Below, piece by piece: positions 1 through 8,090 of a DNA stretch of 48,205 nucleotides. The position numbers were made by a program, and so were the translations under genes. Source of the DNA: Spirochaetes bacterium ADurb.BinA120 (lineage in GTDB: Bacteria > Spirochaetota > UBA4802 > UBA5368); the NCBI GenBank assembly GCA_002069125.1, contig MVZN01000018.1, positions 1 through 48,205 on the forward strand, given 5' to 3'. Under the pieces are notes generated by a model that had not been told where the DNA came from, made no database searches, and worked only from the letters and a program-made list of their open reading frames with translations. The stretch's first letter is position 1. Each line of letters opens with the position of its first letter.

Positions 1-16
1 GTCTATAAAAAACAGG

Positions 17-28
17 TGTTCCGGAACA
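17..28. promoter_or_regulatory. 12-bp perfect palindrome
   Basis: TGTTCCGGAACA reads the same on both strands and sits just before the doubtful first reading frame. It could be a dimeric regulator site, but the upstream sequence lies outside the window and no promoter is clear here. Confidence 0.3.
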
Positions 29-463
29 TTGATGACCTCGTTAAGGCGGATCGCCTTGTTGGTCATGAACTGCGCAAGTGCGCTGTTGAATCTTTTCATC
101 GCTTACCATAGTCACGCGGACAATTTGAATAGTAAAATTCAAATAAACGCTATCGTGCCACCCCCCGAATTACAAGTACTATTTTCAGATAAAAGGCGCT
201 TTTTACAGGATTCCCGTCGAGTGAATATGGGCGCTTGGATCAACCGGAAACACGAGCGCATCCCACATATTGAATACGGATTTGGCCCGGGTCGCCTTCA
301 GGAAGGCGAACATTTTTGCGAATCGCACAAAAAATATGGTTGCAAAGCCGGCAACATAACAGTGTTATGTAATCATATCGAAAACCATTGGAATAGCGTC
401 GGCCAGATGAAAAGCTTAAACGTCGGCGCGCCATTTAGGCTGTTACATGGATCGGTTGAATAA
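29..463 (+). CDS. doubtful hypothetical, possibly exported
   Basis: This is an open frame of 144 codons that I do not recognise. The first 30 residues could be a signal peptide: two arginines, then a hydrophobic run ending near an Ala before Asp31. The rest has three cysteines and no motif I know. There is no convincing ribosome site before the ATG, and base composition is more AT-rich than the neighbouring genes. It may be a real small exported protein or open frame in a long intergenic stretch. The next gene has its own strong ribosome site and does not depend on it. Confidence 0.25.
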   Translation: MMTSLRRIALLVMNCASALLNLFIAYHSHADNLNSKIQINAIVPPPELQVLFSDKRRFLQDSRRVNMGAWINRKHERIPHIEYGFGPGRLQEGEHFCESHKKYGCKAGNITVLCNHIENHWNSVGQMKSLNVGAPFRLLHGSVE

Positions 464-532
464 TGAAGCTGCAACCCGAAAACTCCGATCAGGCCAATCA
501 ACGGGTCCAATCATATTGTAGGGGAGGGAGCC

Positions 533-2032
533 ATGTCTGGTTTCGACGCGATCGTTATCGGTGCGGGTAACGGCGGGCTTACGGCGGCGGCCACGCTGGC
601 CAAGGGGGGCGCGAAAACGCTCCTGCTGGAACGCCACAACGTGCCCGGGGGTTGCGCCACGAGCTTCTGCAGGGGTCGGTTCGAGTTCGAGGTGGCGCTG
701 CATCAGCTCAGCGGCATGGGAGACGCCAGTTTCCCGGGGCCTCTGCGCTCGGTGTTGCATGGTCTGGATGTGCTGGACAGGGTGGAGTTCGTGTCGATGA
801 AAAATCTGTACAGGCTTACGATCCCAGGCCGCCTCGATATAACCCTTCCTGCCGACAGAAACGGGACGGTGGAGGCCCTTACAAAGCGCTTTCCGGCCGA
901 AGGGAAGAGAATAAAGGAATTCTACGATCTGGTATACGAGTTCTTCAACCAGCTCATCTCGGTCATTTACATGCGCGATCCAGAGGCCTCGAGTGAGAAA
1001 TACCCGCTTTACTTTAAATACGCCATGGCCAGCTCGCAGGACCTGCTCGACGAGTATTTTAACGATCCGCTTCTCAAGGCAAGCGTGGCGGCCTACTGGG
1101 GTTATATGGGCCTTCCACCGCGCTATCTCTCGTTCAGCGATCTGGCGGCCCTCATTTTCGCCTACATCGAATTCAAGCCATACCACATCCGAAACGGCTC
1201 GCAGGCGCTGTCAAACGCGCTCATAGAAAAGTTTACGGAGAACGGCGGTGAGGTGCGATTCAATTGCGGCGCACAGAAAATTGAGCTGGAAAATGGCGCG
1301 GTTTCCGCCGTTGTAACGGAACGTGGCGAGAGGATCCCGACAGGATGCGTGGTGGCAAACATATCCACACCTGTCCTCTACAATGAGCTTATTGGAGTCG
1401 AAGAGTCGCCAAAGGAAAAATACGAGGAGATGAGCGGCAGGACGATTGGCCCCTCTTCGTTTACGCTGTACATAGGGATGGATTGCACCCCTGCCGAACT
1501 CGGTATAGAAGAGACCACAAATTTTATAGGCGCGCATGATGACTTTAACCACGCGTTTTCGCAGCTCAGGGATATAGACGAGCCCGCAATGATTCTCGTA
1601 TCCTGCTTCAATGTCTCCGATCCAGGGGCGTCCCCGGAGGGCACCTGCCAGATAGCGGTGGTCGACCTTCAGTATCTGGAGCCCTGGCTTTCCATTCCCC
1701 CGTCCCGCTACGCGGAGGAGAAGTACCGTTACGCTGCGAAGGTGCTTGATCTCGTGGAGCGCGTTTTTCCGGGATTCAGAAGTCATATAGAGGAAATCGA
1801 AATATCCACGCCGATCACCCATGTTCGTTATCTCGGCCACCCGGGCGGGGCCTTCTATGGATTCGACCAGCATATAAAAGACTCGCGGCTTATCAATCCT
1901 CCGGTCCAGCCCATTTCGGGCCTTTTCCATGCGGGCGCATGGGCCGCGGGAGGAGGATTCCAGCCGACGCTGGCTTCGGGAGCGTCCACCGGCCGGGCGG
2001 CGCTTAAACACCTGGGGATGAGGGGGAGGTAG
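533..2032 (+). CDS. CrtI-like FAD-dependent oxidoreductase (phytoene desaturase / retinol saturase family)
   Basis: This is a 499-residue flavoprotein of the CrtI/carotenoid-isomerase/retinol-saturase type, about the usual family length. The N-terminus shows a Rossmann dinucleotide fold with GAGNGG at residues 10-15 and the ribose-binding acidic residue Glu33, followed by the family PGG motif near 38-40. The C-terminus has the second FAD contact, a Gly-rich HAGAWAAGGG segment around 465-480. The family adds or removes hydride on polyene or other hydrophobic substrates; the substrate here cannot be read from sequence. The start is set by a strong GGGGAGGGAG ribosome site. Only 3 nt separate it from the following ferredoxin-type reductase, so the pair is very likely co-translated and the reductase may supply electrons. 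No carotenoid genes are nearby, so a carotenoid role is unsupported. Confidence 0.85.
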   Translation: MSGFDAIVIGAGNGGLTAAATLAKGGAKTLLLERHNVPGGCATSFCRGRFEFEVALHQLSGMGDASFPGPLRSVLHGLDVLDRVEFVSMKNLYRLTIPGRLDITLPADRNGTVEALTKRFPAEGKRIKEFYDLVYEFFNQLISVIYMRDPEASSEKYPLYFKYAMASSQDLLDEYFNDPLLKASVAAYWGYMGLPPRYLSFSDLAALIFAYIEFKPYHIRNGSQALSNALIEKFTENGGEVRFNCGAQKIELENGAVSAVVTERGERIPTGCVVANISTPVLYNELIGVEESPKEKYEEMSGRTIGPSSFTLYIGMDCTPAELGIEETTNFIGAHDDFNHAFSQLRDIDEPAMILVSCFNVSDPGASPEGTCQIAVVDLQYLEPWLSIPPSRYAEEKYRYAAKVLDLVERVFPGFRSHIEEIEISTPITHVRYLGHPGGAFYGFDQHIKDSRLINPPVQPISGLFHAGAWAAGGGFQPTLASGASTGRAALKHLGMRGR

Positions 2033-2035
2033 AAG

Positions 2036-3196
2036 ATGAGCAGAAGGAATATAGCGGACCAGTTGGAAGGTGTTGAAAGGATACGCGAGGAGACCCGGAT
2101 CTGCCGGAAATATGGCATCGATTATACGGTGGAAAAGGGCCGCACCATGCGCCTCGTAAACCTGCTCCATCCCCAGGCCCTGCGCCTCAAGGTGGGGACC
2201 GTCATAAGGGAAACGAAAAGCGCCGCGACTCTCAGGATGGCGCCGGTTGACGGATACCTTCCGCCGTTCCAGGCGGGCCAGTACATCAACCTCTTCGTTG
2301 AAATAGACGGGGTGCGGACCAGCCGACCATACAGCATATCGTCGGCCCCCCACCAGACGGGATTTTACGACATCACGGTACGCCGGGTTGAAAACGGGTT
2401 TGTCTCCGACTATCTGCTCGACGGGGTCGGCCCCGGCGACGAGTTCGAATCCAGCGGTCCATCCGGCAACTTCCATTACAACCCCCTGTTCCACGAGAAG
2501 CACATGGTGTGCCTTGCCGGAGGAAGCGGCGTCACGCCGTTCATGAGCATGATACGCGAGGTGACGGACAGGGGGTTGGACAGGGAAATCACGCTGCTGT
2601 ACGGCAACCGCCGTGAGGACGACATCATTTTCCACTCGGAAATGAAAGACCGCGCCTCCCGCTTCGGCAATTTCGTCTACAGGCCTGTCATCTCGGAGCC
2701 GTCGAAGACCTGTTCGGAGCTTACAGGGTTTATAAACGCAGACCTGATTCGTTCGGTGCTTAACGACCTTGGCTCAAAGACGTTTTACATTTGCGGACCG
2801 TCGCAGATGTACGAGTTCTGCATTCCGGAGCTTGAAAAACTCGGAATACCAAAAAATAAGGTGCGCCGGGAGATGTTCGGACAGCCGCAGGATATTACGG
2901 CCGAGCCAGGGTGGCCAAGGGAGGTGGAGGCGTCGACCGAATTTAAGGTGAGCGTACGCGGAGGAAAGACCCTGCGCGCCAGGGCCGGAGAAAGCCTTCT
3001 TGCCGCGCTTGAGCGCGCGGGAGTAGTGGTTCCCTCACTGTGCAGGTGCGGCGAATGCAGCATGTGCAGGATAAAGCTTGTTTCCGGAAAGGTCTTTCAG
3101 CCGCGCGGGGTGCTGTTGCGCCAATCCGACAGGGAGTTCGGGTACATACACTCTTGCGCGGCCTATCCGCTCTCGGACCTAAAGATCATGCTTTAG
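2036..3196 (+). CDS. FAD/NAD(P) oxidoreductase with C-terminal plant-type [2Fe-2S] ferredoxin domain
   Basis: This 386-residue electron-transfer protein moves electrons between NAD(P)H, FAD and a [2Fe-2S] cluster. Domains in order: a roughly 50-residue N-terminal extension of unknown role, an FAD-binding barrel with the RPYS motif at 97-100, an NAD-binding domain with AGGSGVTP at 161-168 and CGP at 253-255, and a ferredoxin domain with Cys336, Cys341, Cys344 and Cys374 in the C-x4-C-x2-C-x29-C pattern. The layout matches oxygenase reductases and CoA-catabolism reductases, but no oxygenase is encoded nearby. The ATG lies 3 nt after the CrtI-like gene, and that gene's last codons supply the AGGGGGAGG ribosome site. 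I infer that it is the redox partner of the CrtI-like protein. Confidence 0.88.
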   Translation: MSRRNIADQLEGVERIREETRICRKYGIDYTVEKGRTMRLVNLLHPQALRLKVGTVIRETKSAATLRMAPVDGYLPPFQAGQYINLFVEIDGVRTSRPYSISSAPHQTGFYDITVRRVENGFVSDYLLDGVGPGDEFESSGPSGNFHYNPLFHEKHMVCLAGGSGVTPFMSMIREVTDRGLDREITLLYGNRREDDIIFHSEMKDRASRFGNFVYRPVISEPSKTCSELTGFINADLIRSVLNDLGSKTFYICGPSQMYEFCIPELEKLGIPKNKVRREMFGQPQDITAEPGWPREVEASTEFKVSVRGGKTLRARAGESLLAALERAGVVVPSLCRCGECSMCRIKLVSGKVFQPRGVLLRQSDREFGYIHSCAAYPLSDLKIML

Positions 3197-3228
3197 GAAC
3201 CTGGCGGGATAGTAATTCGAAGATGTGT

Positions 3229-3258
3229 TTGACAAAATAGAATTGTAAAAATTAGAAT
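3229..3258 (+). promoter_or_regulatory. sigma70-type promoter for the nitronate-monooxygenase-like gene
   Basis: TTGACA and TAGAAT are separated by 18 nt in a short AT-rich gap after the reductase gene. The predicted start falls at the foot of the hairpin at 3265-3291, about 90 nt before the coding start. Confidence 0.6.
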
Positions 3259-3264
3259 ACTAAA

Positions 3265-3291
3265 GGGCCGGCGCGAACGCGTTCCCGGCCC
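3265..3291 (+). promoter_or_regulatory. 5' leader hairpin
   Basis: GGGCCGG and CCGGCCC form a perfect 7-bp stem around a loop that contains the palindrome GAACGCGTTC. It begins at the predicted transcription start, so it would cap the mRNA 5' end or overlap an operator. No T-tract follows, so it is not a clear terminator for the gene before it. Confidence 0.45.
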
Positions 3292-3354
3292 CGGTATCCG
3301 TCCCGCCGGCGAGGCGATGCCGGAGGGCGACAGGAAAAGCGACAGGAGAATGAA

Positions 3355-4392
3355 ATGAAGACAAGGATCACCGAACTTTTCAAGATCAAATATCCGATCG
3401 TCCTTCCGGGCATGAGCTGGATAAGCACTCCGGAGCTCGTGGCCTCCGTATGTAACGCCGGCGGAATTGGCTGGCTTGCCACGGGACCGCTCAAGCCGGA
3501 GGATACGCGCGCGGCCATACGGAGGATCCGCGAGCTTACCGACAAACCCTTCGGGGCCGGCGCGACCCTTCTCATGCCGGGAGCGAAGGAGAACGCCGAG
3601 GTGCTTCTGCAGGAGAAGGTGCCGGTCATCAACGTTTCGCTGGGAAAGTGCGGCTGGATCGCCGAGCGGGCGCACAAGTACGGCGGCAAGGTGATCGCTA
3701 CGGTAGTGAACGAAAAGCACGCCATAAGCGCCGAACAGCAGGGTGCGGACGCGCTGCAGGTCACGGGACACGAGGCGGCGGCGCACGGGGGAATGGTCAC
3801 CACAATGGTGCTTGTGCCGGCCATAGTCAACGCGGTCAAAATTCCGGTTGTTGCCATTGGCGGAATCGCCGACGGACGAGGCATGGCGGCGGCCCTTGCG
3901 CTTGGCGCCGAAGGCGTGGGAATGGGCACCCGGCTTTCGATGACAAAGGAGAGCCCGGTGGCGCTTAAAACCATCGAGGCCCAGCTTAAGGCCGGAATAG
4001 AGGACACCCTGTATTCGAACCGCTTCGATGGACTCTATTGCCGCGTTCTTAAAACACCGGCCGCGGAAAAGTCTATCCGACAGGGCATGAGCCTGCCGCG
4101 CGCCTTCTTCGCCTCGATCCGCATCGCCAAACTCATGGATCTGCCATGGTTCAAGCTCGCAATCGGAACCATGCTGCAGGGACCGAAGCTGATGATACAG
4201 CTTGCCCACTTCGCCACGGCATTCGACAAGATCCAGGCGGCGACGGAGTTGGGAGACCTCGAAAAGGGCGTCCAGCTTATCGGCCAGGTGCAGGGTATAA
4301 TCGACGATATACCCACGGTCAAGGAGGTCATAGAGCGCACTGTAAAGGAAGCGCGCGAGATACAGAAGAAGATGTCCGGCCAGCTCAAATAA
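3355..4392 (+). CDS. NAD(P)H-dependent flavin oxidoreductase, nitronate monooxygenase / FabK-like
   Basis: This is a 345-residue FMN-dependent TIM-barrel enzyme of the 2-nitropropane dioxygenase/nitronate monooxygenase family. The N-terminal YPIVLPGM segment (13-20) is the usual first strand. GHEAAAHGG at 138-146 is the family's FMN and active-site histidine region, and GGIADG at 169-174 is the phosphate-binding loop. Relatives either oxidise nitronates or act as enoyl-ACP reductase (FabK); sequence alone does not separate these. The lysine-rich helical C-terminal tail from about 290 goes beyond the core. The start is set by a GACAGGAG ribosome site. It has its own promoter and ends in a gap with a long perfect hairpin facing a crotonase gene. 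Confidence 0.82.
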   Translation: MKTRITELFKIKYPIVLPGMSWISTPELVASVCNAGGIGWLATGPLKPEDTRAAIRRIRELTDKPFGAGATLLMPGAKENAEVLLQEKVPVINVSLGKCGWIAERAHKYGGKVIATVVNEKHAISAEQQGADALQVTGHEAAAHGGMVTTMVLVPAIVNAVKIPVVAIGGIADGRGMAAALALGAEGVGMGTRLSMTKESPVALKTIEAQLKAGIEDTLYSNRFDGLYCRVLKTPAAEKSIRQGMSLPRAFFASIRIAKLMDLPWFKLAIGTMLQGPKLMIQLAHFATAFDKIQAATELGDLEKGVQLIGQVQGIIDDIPTVKEVIERTVKEAREIQKKMSGQLK

Positions 4393-4425
4393 GGTCAAAA
4401 ACAACGGCTCCGGGCCGGAATACAA

Positions 4426-4458
4426 GCGATGGGCGCTGAGAGATTCAGCGCCCATCGC
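4426..4458. terminator. perfect 14-bp inverted repeat between convergent genes
   Basis: The arms GCGATGGGCGCTGA and TCAGCGCCCATCGC surround the loop GAGAT. It lies between the ends of two convergent genes, where a bidirectional terminator is expected. The T-tracts on both sides are poor (GCTTTC on the plus side), so termination strength is uncertain. Confidence 0.55.
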
Positions 4459-4484
4459 GCTTTCGGCTCATCGCGGGCGGAACG

Positions 4485-5240
4485 CTACTTGTTCAAAAAT
4501 GCGCCGATGGCGAGCAGGGTCTGGTTGCGGTCCTCCATATTGAGCGCGGCCTCCAGCCCGCCCGCGTCGAGGTTGATATTAATGGCCTCCTTGGTCAACC
4601 TGAGGCCCATGTGGTTTTTGGTCATCATCAGCCGGGCGTATTCGAGAGCGGATTCGAGCAGGCGCTCGCGATCGACAATTTTGCTTACCAGTCCAAGCGA
4701 TAGCGCCTCTTCGGCCGACATGAACTCTCCGGTATACATGAATTCGTATGCCCGCCCGGCCCCTATCATCCTGGGCAGAAAATAGCTGCAGGACATATCG
4801 GCCCCCCCCAGGCCGATGTTGATATAGGCGGCGCTGAAGCGGGAGTCGGGAGTTATGAGGCGGATGTCGGAGGCAAGCACGAAGCTGAATCCCTGCCCGG
4901 CGGCGGCGCCGTGAACGGCGCAGATTATCGGCTGGGGCGCGCGGCGCATCGCGAGGTTGAGGCGGGCAAGGCGCGCCTGGAAGCGGTAAAACTCCGCGAC
5001 GTTCATTTTCGGCGCCATCTCGGCGGTCTCTTTCATATCCAGACCCGCGCAGAAGCCCTTCTCGCAGTCGCTGCTTAAAATGATGACGACCGTATCCAGG
5101 TCATAAAGCCTCTCGCGCCAGAAATCTTCGATCTCTTCCATCATCTGATGATTGATGGCGTTGTAACAGTGGGTGCGGCGGAGCCTCAGGTGGCCAATTC
5201 CTTTTTCGATGTGGCTGAATGAAATGGTTTCGTAATTCAT
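4485..5240 (-). CDS. crotonase-fold protein lacking both hydratase glutamates
   Basis: This 251-residue protein belongs to the enoyl-CoA hydratase/isomerase superfamily. The oxyanion-hole segments CAGLD (64-68) and AAGQG (113-117) are present, so acyl-CoA binding is likely. The two catalytic glutamates of enoyl-CoA hydratase are replaced by Ser119 and Tyr139, so classical hydration is unlikely. The GLGGAD segment at 143-148 resembles a crotonase subgroup related to dienoyl-CoA isomerases and some mycobacterial EchA proteins, where an Asp in this region can act as base. The start is the internal ATG with a GGAGG site 7 nt upstream, not a longer in-frame start. It is transcribed divergently from the MBL-fold gene. 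Confidence 0.85.
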   Translation of the reverse strand: MNYETISFSHIEKGIGHLRLRRTHCYNAINHQMMEEIEDFWRERLYDLDTVVIILSSDCEKGFCAGLDMKETAEMAPKMNVAEFYRFQARLARLNLAMRRAPQPIICAVHGAAAGQGFSFVLASDIRLITPDSRFSAAYINIGLGGADMSCSYFLPRMIGAGRAYEFMYTGEFMSAEEALSLGLVSKIVDRERLLESALEYARLMMTKNHMGLRLTKEAININLDAGGLEAALNMEDRNQTLLAIGAFLNK

Positions 5241-5334
5241 TGCCTGCCTCCGGTGTTTATGGATAATTGCGAAGCCCCCGGCGGTCAATCTCCGGAAAGG
5301 CCCGCGAAAGCCGCCTGAGATAAAGCCAGCTTGT

Positions 5335-5365
5335 TTTATGCTTTTACAGGGCGCCGGTCTGTCAA
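5335..5365 (-). promoter_or_regulatory. possible promoter for the crotonase gene at 4485-5240
   Basis: On the minus strand TTGACA is followed after 19 nt by CATAAA. The -35 is perfect and the -10 and spacing are weaker. The position fits a divergent intergenic region. Confidence 0.35.
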
Positions 5366-5416
5366 CGGTTATTTCGAATGAAAAACGCGATTAGGATGGG
5401 TCTCGCGCAATATCGC

Positions 5417-5444
5417 TTGACTGAAAGCTTTGGTTTGATAGTAC
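5417..5444 (+). promoter_or_regulatory. possible promoter for the MBL-fold gene
   Basis: TTGACT and TAGTAC are separated by 16 nt, about 30 nt before the MBL-fold start codon. Together with the minus-strand signal nearby it forms a divergent promoter pair. Confidence 0.4.
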
Positions 5445-5475
5445 TTCCGCCGAACTACGTCAAGGAGCCATTGCC

Positions 5476-6366
5476 ATGATTATTAAAAGCGATCCCGCAA
5501 GGATTACCGACAACTTCCATTGCCTTGGGCCGGCCCAGGTGCCGTCTTTCCTGCTCGACGGGCGGCATCCGGTTATGTTCGAGGCGGGGATATACCTGTT
5601 CGGGCCGCACTACCACGACGAAGCGCGGCGCGTACTGGGAGAAAGACGCCCGGAGCACCTGTTGCTGACGCATGTTCATTTCGACCACTGCGGAGCGGCC
5701 GGATATCTCAAGCGCATGATTCCGGAGATGCGAATCGGGGCCTCGCGCGAGGGAAGCGAAATCATTAAAAAACAATCGGCAATCGATCTCATCACGAAGC
5801 TCAACCGATACGGGGATAGAGACGCGCCGTCGTTCGAGCCCTTCGTCGTCGATGTCGTGCTGGAGGACGGGGACAAGATCGAGGTGTCGCCCGGCCTCGA
5901 CGTGCTGGCAATACGCACGCCAGGGCATACGCGCGACATGACCACCTATTACGTGCCGGCGTTGAAGTTGATGATACCCTCCGAATCGGTGGGGGTGCCG
6001 GGCGCGGACGGATATATAATGAGCGAATTCCTGACGGATTACGACATATATTTGAACTCTATGCGAAGGCTCTCCGGATACGAGGTGGAAATACTCATCC
6101 TGGCCCATGGCGTTTATTACACGGGCGAGGACGCCCGTCTGTACATACCGCGTGCGATAGACGCGACGGAGCGTTTTAGAGAATGGGTGGAGCGATTGCT
6201 CGATAAACACCACGGCGATCAAGAAGCCGTGATGCTTGAAATAAAAAAAGAGGAGTATGATAAACACGAGGGGGAGAAGCAGCCGGAGCCCGCGTATCTC
6301 CTTAACCTCAGGGCAAAAATCGCCGCCGTACGGAAGAGGCTGGAGTCCTCCCCCGGGCGGGAGTGA
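5476..6366 (+). CDS. metallo-beta-lactamase-fold hydrolase
   Basis: This 296-residue MBL-superfamily protein has the metal signature H66-x-H68-x-D70-H71, a further ligand candidate His151 in PGHT, and His211 in the late LAHG motif. The usual bridging Asp position around 168-172 reads IPSES, so the second metal site may be altered. The C-terminal 60 residues are charged and helical. Family members hydrolyse thioesters, lactones or phosphodiesters, or reduce oxygen with a flavodoxin domain, which is absent here. A glyoxalase-II-like or acyl-CoA thioesterase role would fit the CoA-rich neighbourhood, but this is inference. The start has an AAGGAG ribosome site. Confidence 0.82.
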   Translation: MIIKSDPARITDNFHCLGPAQVPSFLLDGRHPVMFEAGIYLFGPHYHDEARRVLGERRPEHLLLTHVHFDHCGAAGYLKRMIPEMRIGASREGSEIIKKQSAIDLITKLNRYGDRDAPSFEPFVVDVVLEDGDKIEVSPGLDVLAIRTPGHTRDMTTYYVPALKLMIPSESVGVPGADGYIMSEFLTDYDIYLNSMRRLSGYEVEILILAHGVYYTGEDARLYIPRAIDATERFREWVERLLDKHHGDQEAVMLEIKKEEYDKHEGEKQPEPAYLLNLRAKIAAVRKRLESSPGRE

Positions 6367-6386
6367 ACGCCTTAGGGGTATTTATC

Positions 6387-6415
6387 TTGACCTGCCGCCG
6401 CTTCGTTGTGATACT
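6387..6415 (+). promoter_or_regulatory. promoter for the HEAT-repeat gene
   Basis: TTGACC and GATACT are separated by 17 nt, directly after the MBL-fold gene and about 90 nt before the HEAT protein start. Confidence 0.45.
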
Positions 6416-6507
6416 TGGACTTCCTTCGTCGTCGCTCAGACGCCGGACCGGGCGAAAAGGCCGATCGGCCAAATCGGTCAAACATTCGAAGAATACGAGA
6501 GGAGAAC

Positions 6508-6894
6508 ATGGCGTGGTGGAAAGGCCGAAAAAAGGACGGGCAAACACCGGAGGTTTCCACTGAGGGCGGGAACAATGCGCCGGATGGCGCGGCAGCGCAG
6601 GCGCCCGAGGACGCCGAAATCGCCCGGAGTGGGGGGTCCCGCGCGCGTCGGCGTTTGAAGGAGGCAGATGAGCATCAGCGTAAAAACGGACATTCCAGGA
6701 TGTTCCGTCAAATGGTGGCCTCACTCAAGGACAAGGACGCCTCGGTGCGCGCCCATGCGGCCTGGTCGCTCGGACGAATGGGGGATTCTCGCGCGGTTGA
6801 GTCTCTAAGCACCCTTTTAAATGACAAGGACCTGGATGTTCGCAAGGACGTGGCGGAGGCGCTGAAGCGTCTCGGGTGGAAACACAAGCCTTGA
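6508..6894 (+). CDS. small HEAT-repeat protein
   Basis: This 128-residue protein begins MAWWKGRKK. A low-complexity, Ala/Gly/Pro-rich, probably disordered linker covers about 10-60, and two HEAT (PBS-lyase-type) repeats cover about 66-125. The repeat signature is visible twice as paired helices with D-x-x-V-R followed by A-x-x-L-G or A-L-K-R-L-G. HEAT pairs of this size are protein-protein docking modules with no enzymatic role. The chosen ATG follows GAGAGGAGAAC and is preferred over a longer in-frame start 31 codons upstream that lacks a ribosome site. The partner is unknown. Confidence 0.7.
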   Translation: MAWWKGRKKDGQTPEVSTEGGNNAPDGAAAQAPEDAEIARSGGSRARRRLKEADEHQRKNGHSRMFRQMVASLKDKDASVRAHAAWSLGRMGDSRAVESLSTLLNDKDLDVRKDVAEALKRLGWKHKP

Positions 6895-7047
6895 GGCCGG
6901 CCGCGCCCGGAGCCGTGGCCTCGATAAATCACCGCGCTTGCGAACGGCAATTCTTTCCGCTTTCCTGGACACCCCCAAAACAATACACGACCCAGTGTCG
7001 GGATGCTTGCGGCAGAGTTTGCAAATAATAGAGTTGTTGCTTTACTG

Positions 7048-7169
7048 AGTACATTGCGAGCCCCGGCCGTATCGGGGCGTGGCAATCTCATACGGTATCT
7101 GGTTTTTTGCCTGTAACTTGTTGCCTTTTTCAGATCGCCGCGTCGGCCTGCGGCCTTCTTGCGATGACA
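7048..7169. repeat. inverted pair of palindromic intergenic repeat units (CATTGCGAG...GCAATCTC type)
   Basis: A unit of about 39 nt (7051-7089) begins ACATTGCGAG, contains a GCCCCG/CGGGGC stem and ends GCAATCTC. A second copy in opposite orientation fills 7131-7168, ending CTTGCGATGACA. The two flank a T-rich centre. This matches in style a widespread family of non-coding repeats that start CATTGCGAG and end CAATCTC. It looks like a small non-autonomous mobile or structural element inserted between the HEAT gene and the crotonase promoter. Confidence 0.6.
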
Positions 7170-7171
7170 TT

Positions 7172-7201
7172 TTGTCAGTTATGCAACAACTTAAATATAA
7201 A
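7172..7201 (+). promoter_or_regulatory. promoter for the enoyl-CoA hydratase gene
   Basis: TTGTCA and TATAAA are separated by 18 nt in an AT-rich stretch, about 90 nt before the coding start. The -35 adjoins the right end of the repeat element, so the insertion may have brought or altered it. Confidence 0.55.
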
Positions 7202-7290
7202 TTTTAGTGTACAAATTAAGAATAATCTGGGAAAAACGCTATAATGTAATATCAGAAAGGGCGGTTTTCCCTCGTCCCCTGGAGGCTTTT

Positions 7291-8061
7291 ATGGAATTTA
7301 AAAACATCACCATAAAGCGCGTCATGAGCATCGGGGTCATCAACTTCTGCAGGCCCAAGTCCCTTAATGCCCTCAATACGGAAACCCTTCTCGAGCTCGA
7401 TTCGGCCATAGCCATGCTCGAGGCCGATGACGATATCTACGTTGTGGTCATCACCGGAGAGGGTAAGGCATTCGTTTCCGGCGCGGACATATACGAGATG
7501 AAGGACCTCAGCCCGGACCAGGCGCGTTTCTTCTCGCAGCGGGCCCAGGGAGTATTTCGAAAGATCGAACTGATGGAAAAACCGGTTATCGCCGCGGTGA
7601 ACGGCTACGCCCTTGGAGGAGGGTGCGAGCTGATGATGTGCTGCGACATCCGCATAGCGAGCACCAGCGCACGGATAGGCCATCCGGAGGTGGGCCTGGG
7701 CATAACGCCCGGCTTCGGCGGAACCCAGCGCCTTCCGCGATTGATCGGAATAGCGCGCGCCAAGGAATTCATATTCTCCGAAAGGGTCGTCAGCGCGGAG
7801 GAGGCCGAGCGTATTGGGCTGGTCAACCGGGTAGTGGCGCCGGAGGAACTGATGGACGAAACCCTGCACCTGGCGGGCACCATTGCCATGAAGAGCCGGC
7901 ATGCGGTCAAGTACGCAAAAACCGCGATCAATCGCGGTATCGAAACCGATATCGAAACCGGAATGGCCATCGAGCGCGACCTCTTCGGTCTTTGTTTCGC
8001 GAACACGGAGCAGAAAGAGGGGATGACGGCCTTCGTTGAAAAACGGCAACCCAGGTTCTGA
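7291..8061 (+). CDS. enoyl-CoA hydratase (crotonase)
   Basis: This 256-residue enzyme is a canonical enoyl-CoA hydratase that adds water to trans-2-enoyl-CoA in beta-oxidation or butyrate metabolism. Both catalytic glutamates are present, Glu113 in GGGCEL and Glu133 in HPEV, and both oxyanion-hole segments are intact (SGADI 63-67 and ALGGG 107-111). PGFGGTQRLPR at 140-150 is the family signature. Length is typical. The start is the ATG preceded by GGAGG; an earlier in-frame start 28 codons upstream lies in the leader. A hypothetical gene follows after a short gap and may be co-transcribed. Confidence 0.93.
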   Translation: MEFKNITIKRVMSIGVINFCRPKSLNALNTETLLELDSAIAMLEADDDIYVVVITGEGKAFVSGADIYEMKDLSPDQARFFSQRAQGVFRKIELMEKPVIAAVNGYALGGGCELMMCCDIRIASTSARIGHPEVGLGITPGFGGTQRLPRLIGIARAKEFIFSERVVSAEEAERIGLVNRVVAPEELMDETLHLAGTIAMKSRHAVKYAKTAINRGIETDIETGMAIERDLFGLCFANTEQKEGMTAFVEKRQPRF

Positions 8062-8090
8062 TTCGACGCGAAAAACAATTGCCTAATTCG

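Noticed and set aside
1211-2635. A 474-codon minus-strand frame under the first two genes
   Set aside because: It is antisense to two well-conserved oxidoreductases and matches no family.
3193-4455. A 420-codon minus-strand frame under the nitronate-monooxygenase-like gene
   Set aside because: It is a shadow of a clear TIM-barrel gene, a common effect in GC-rich DNA.
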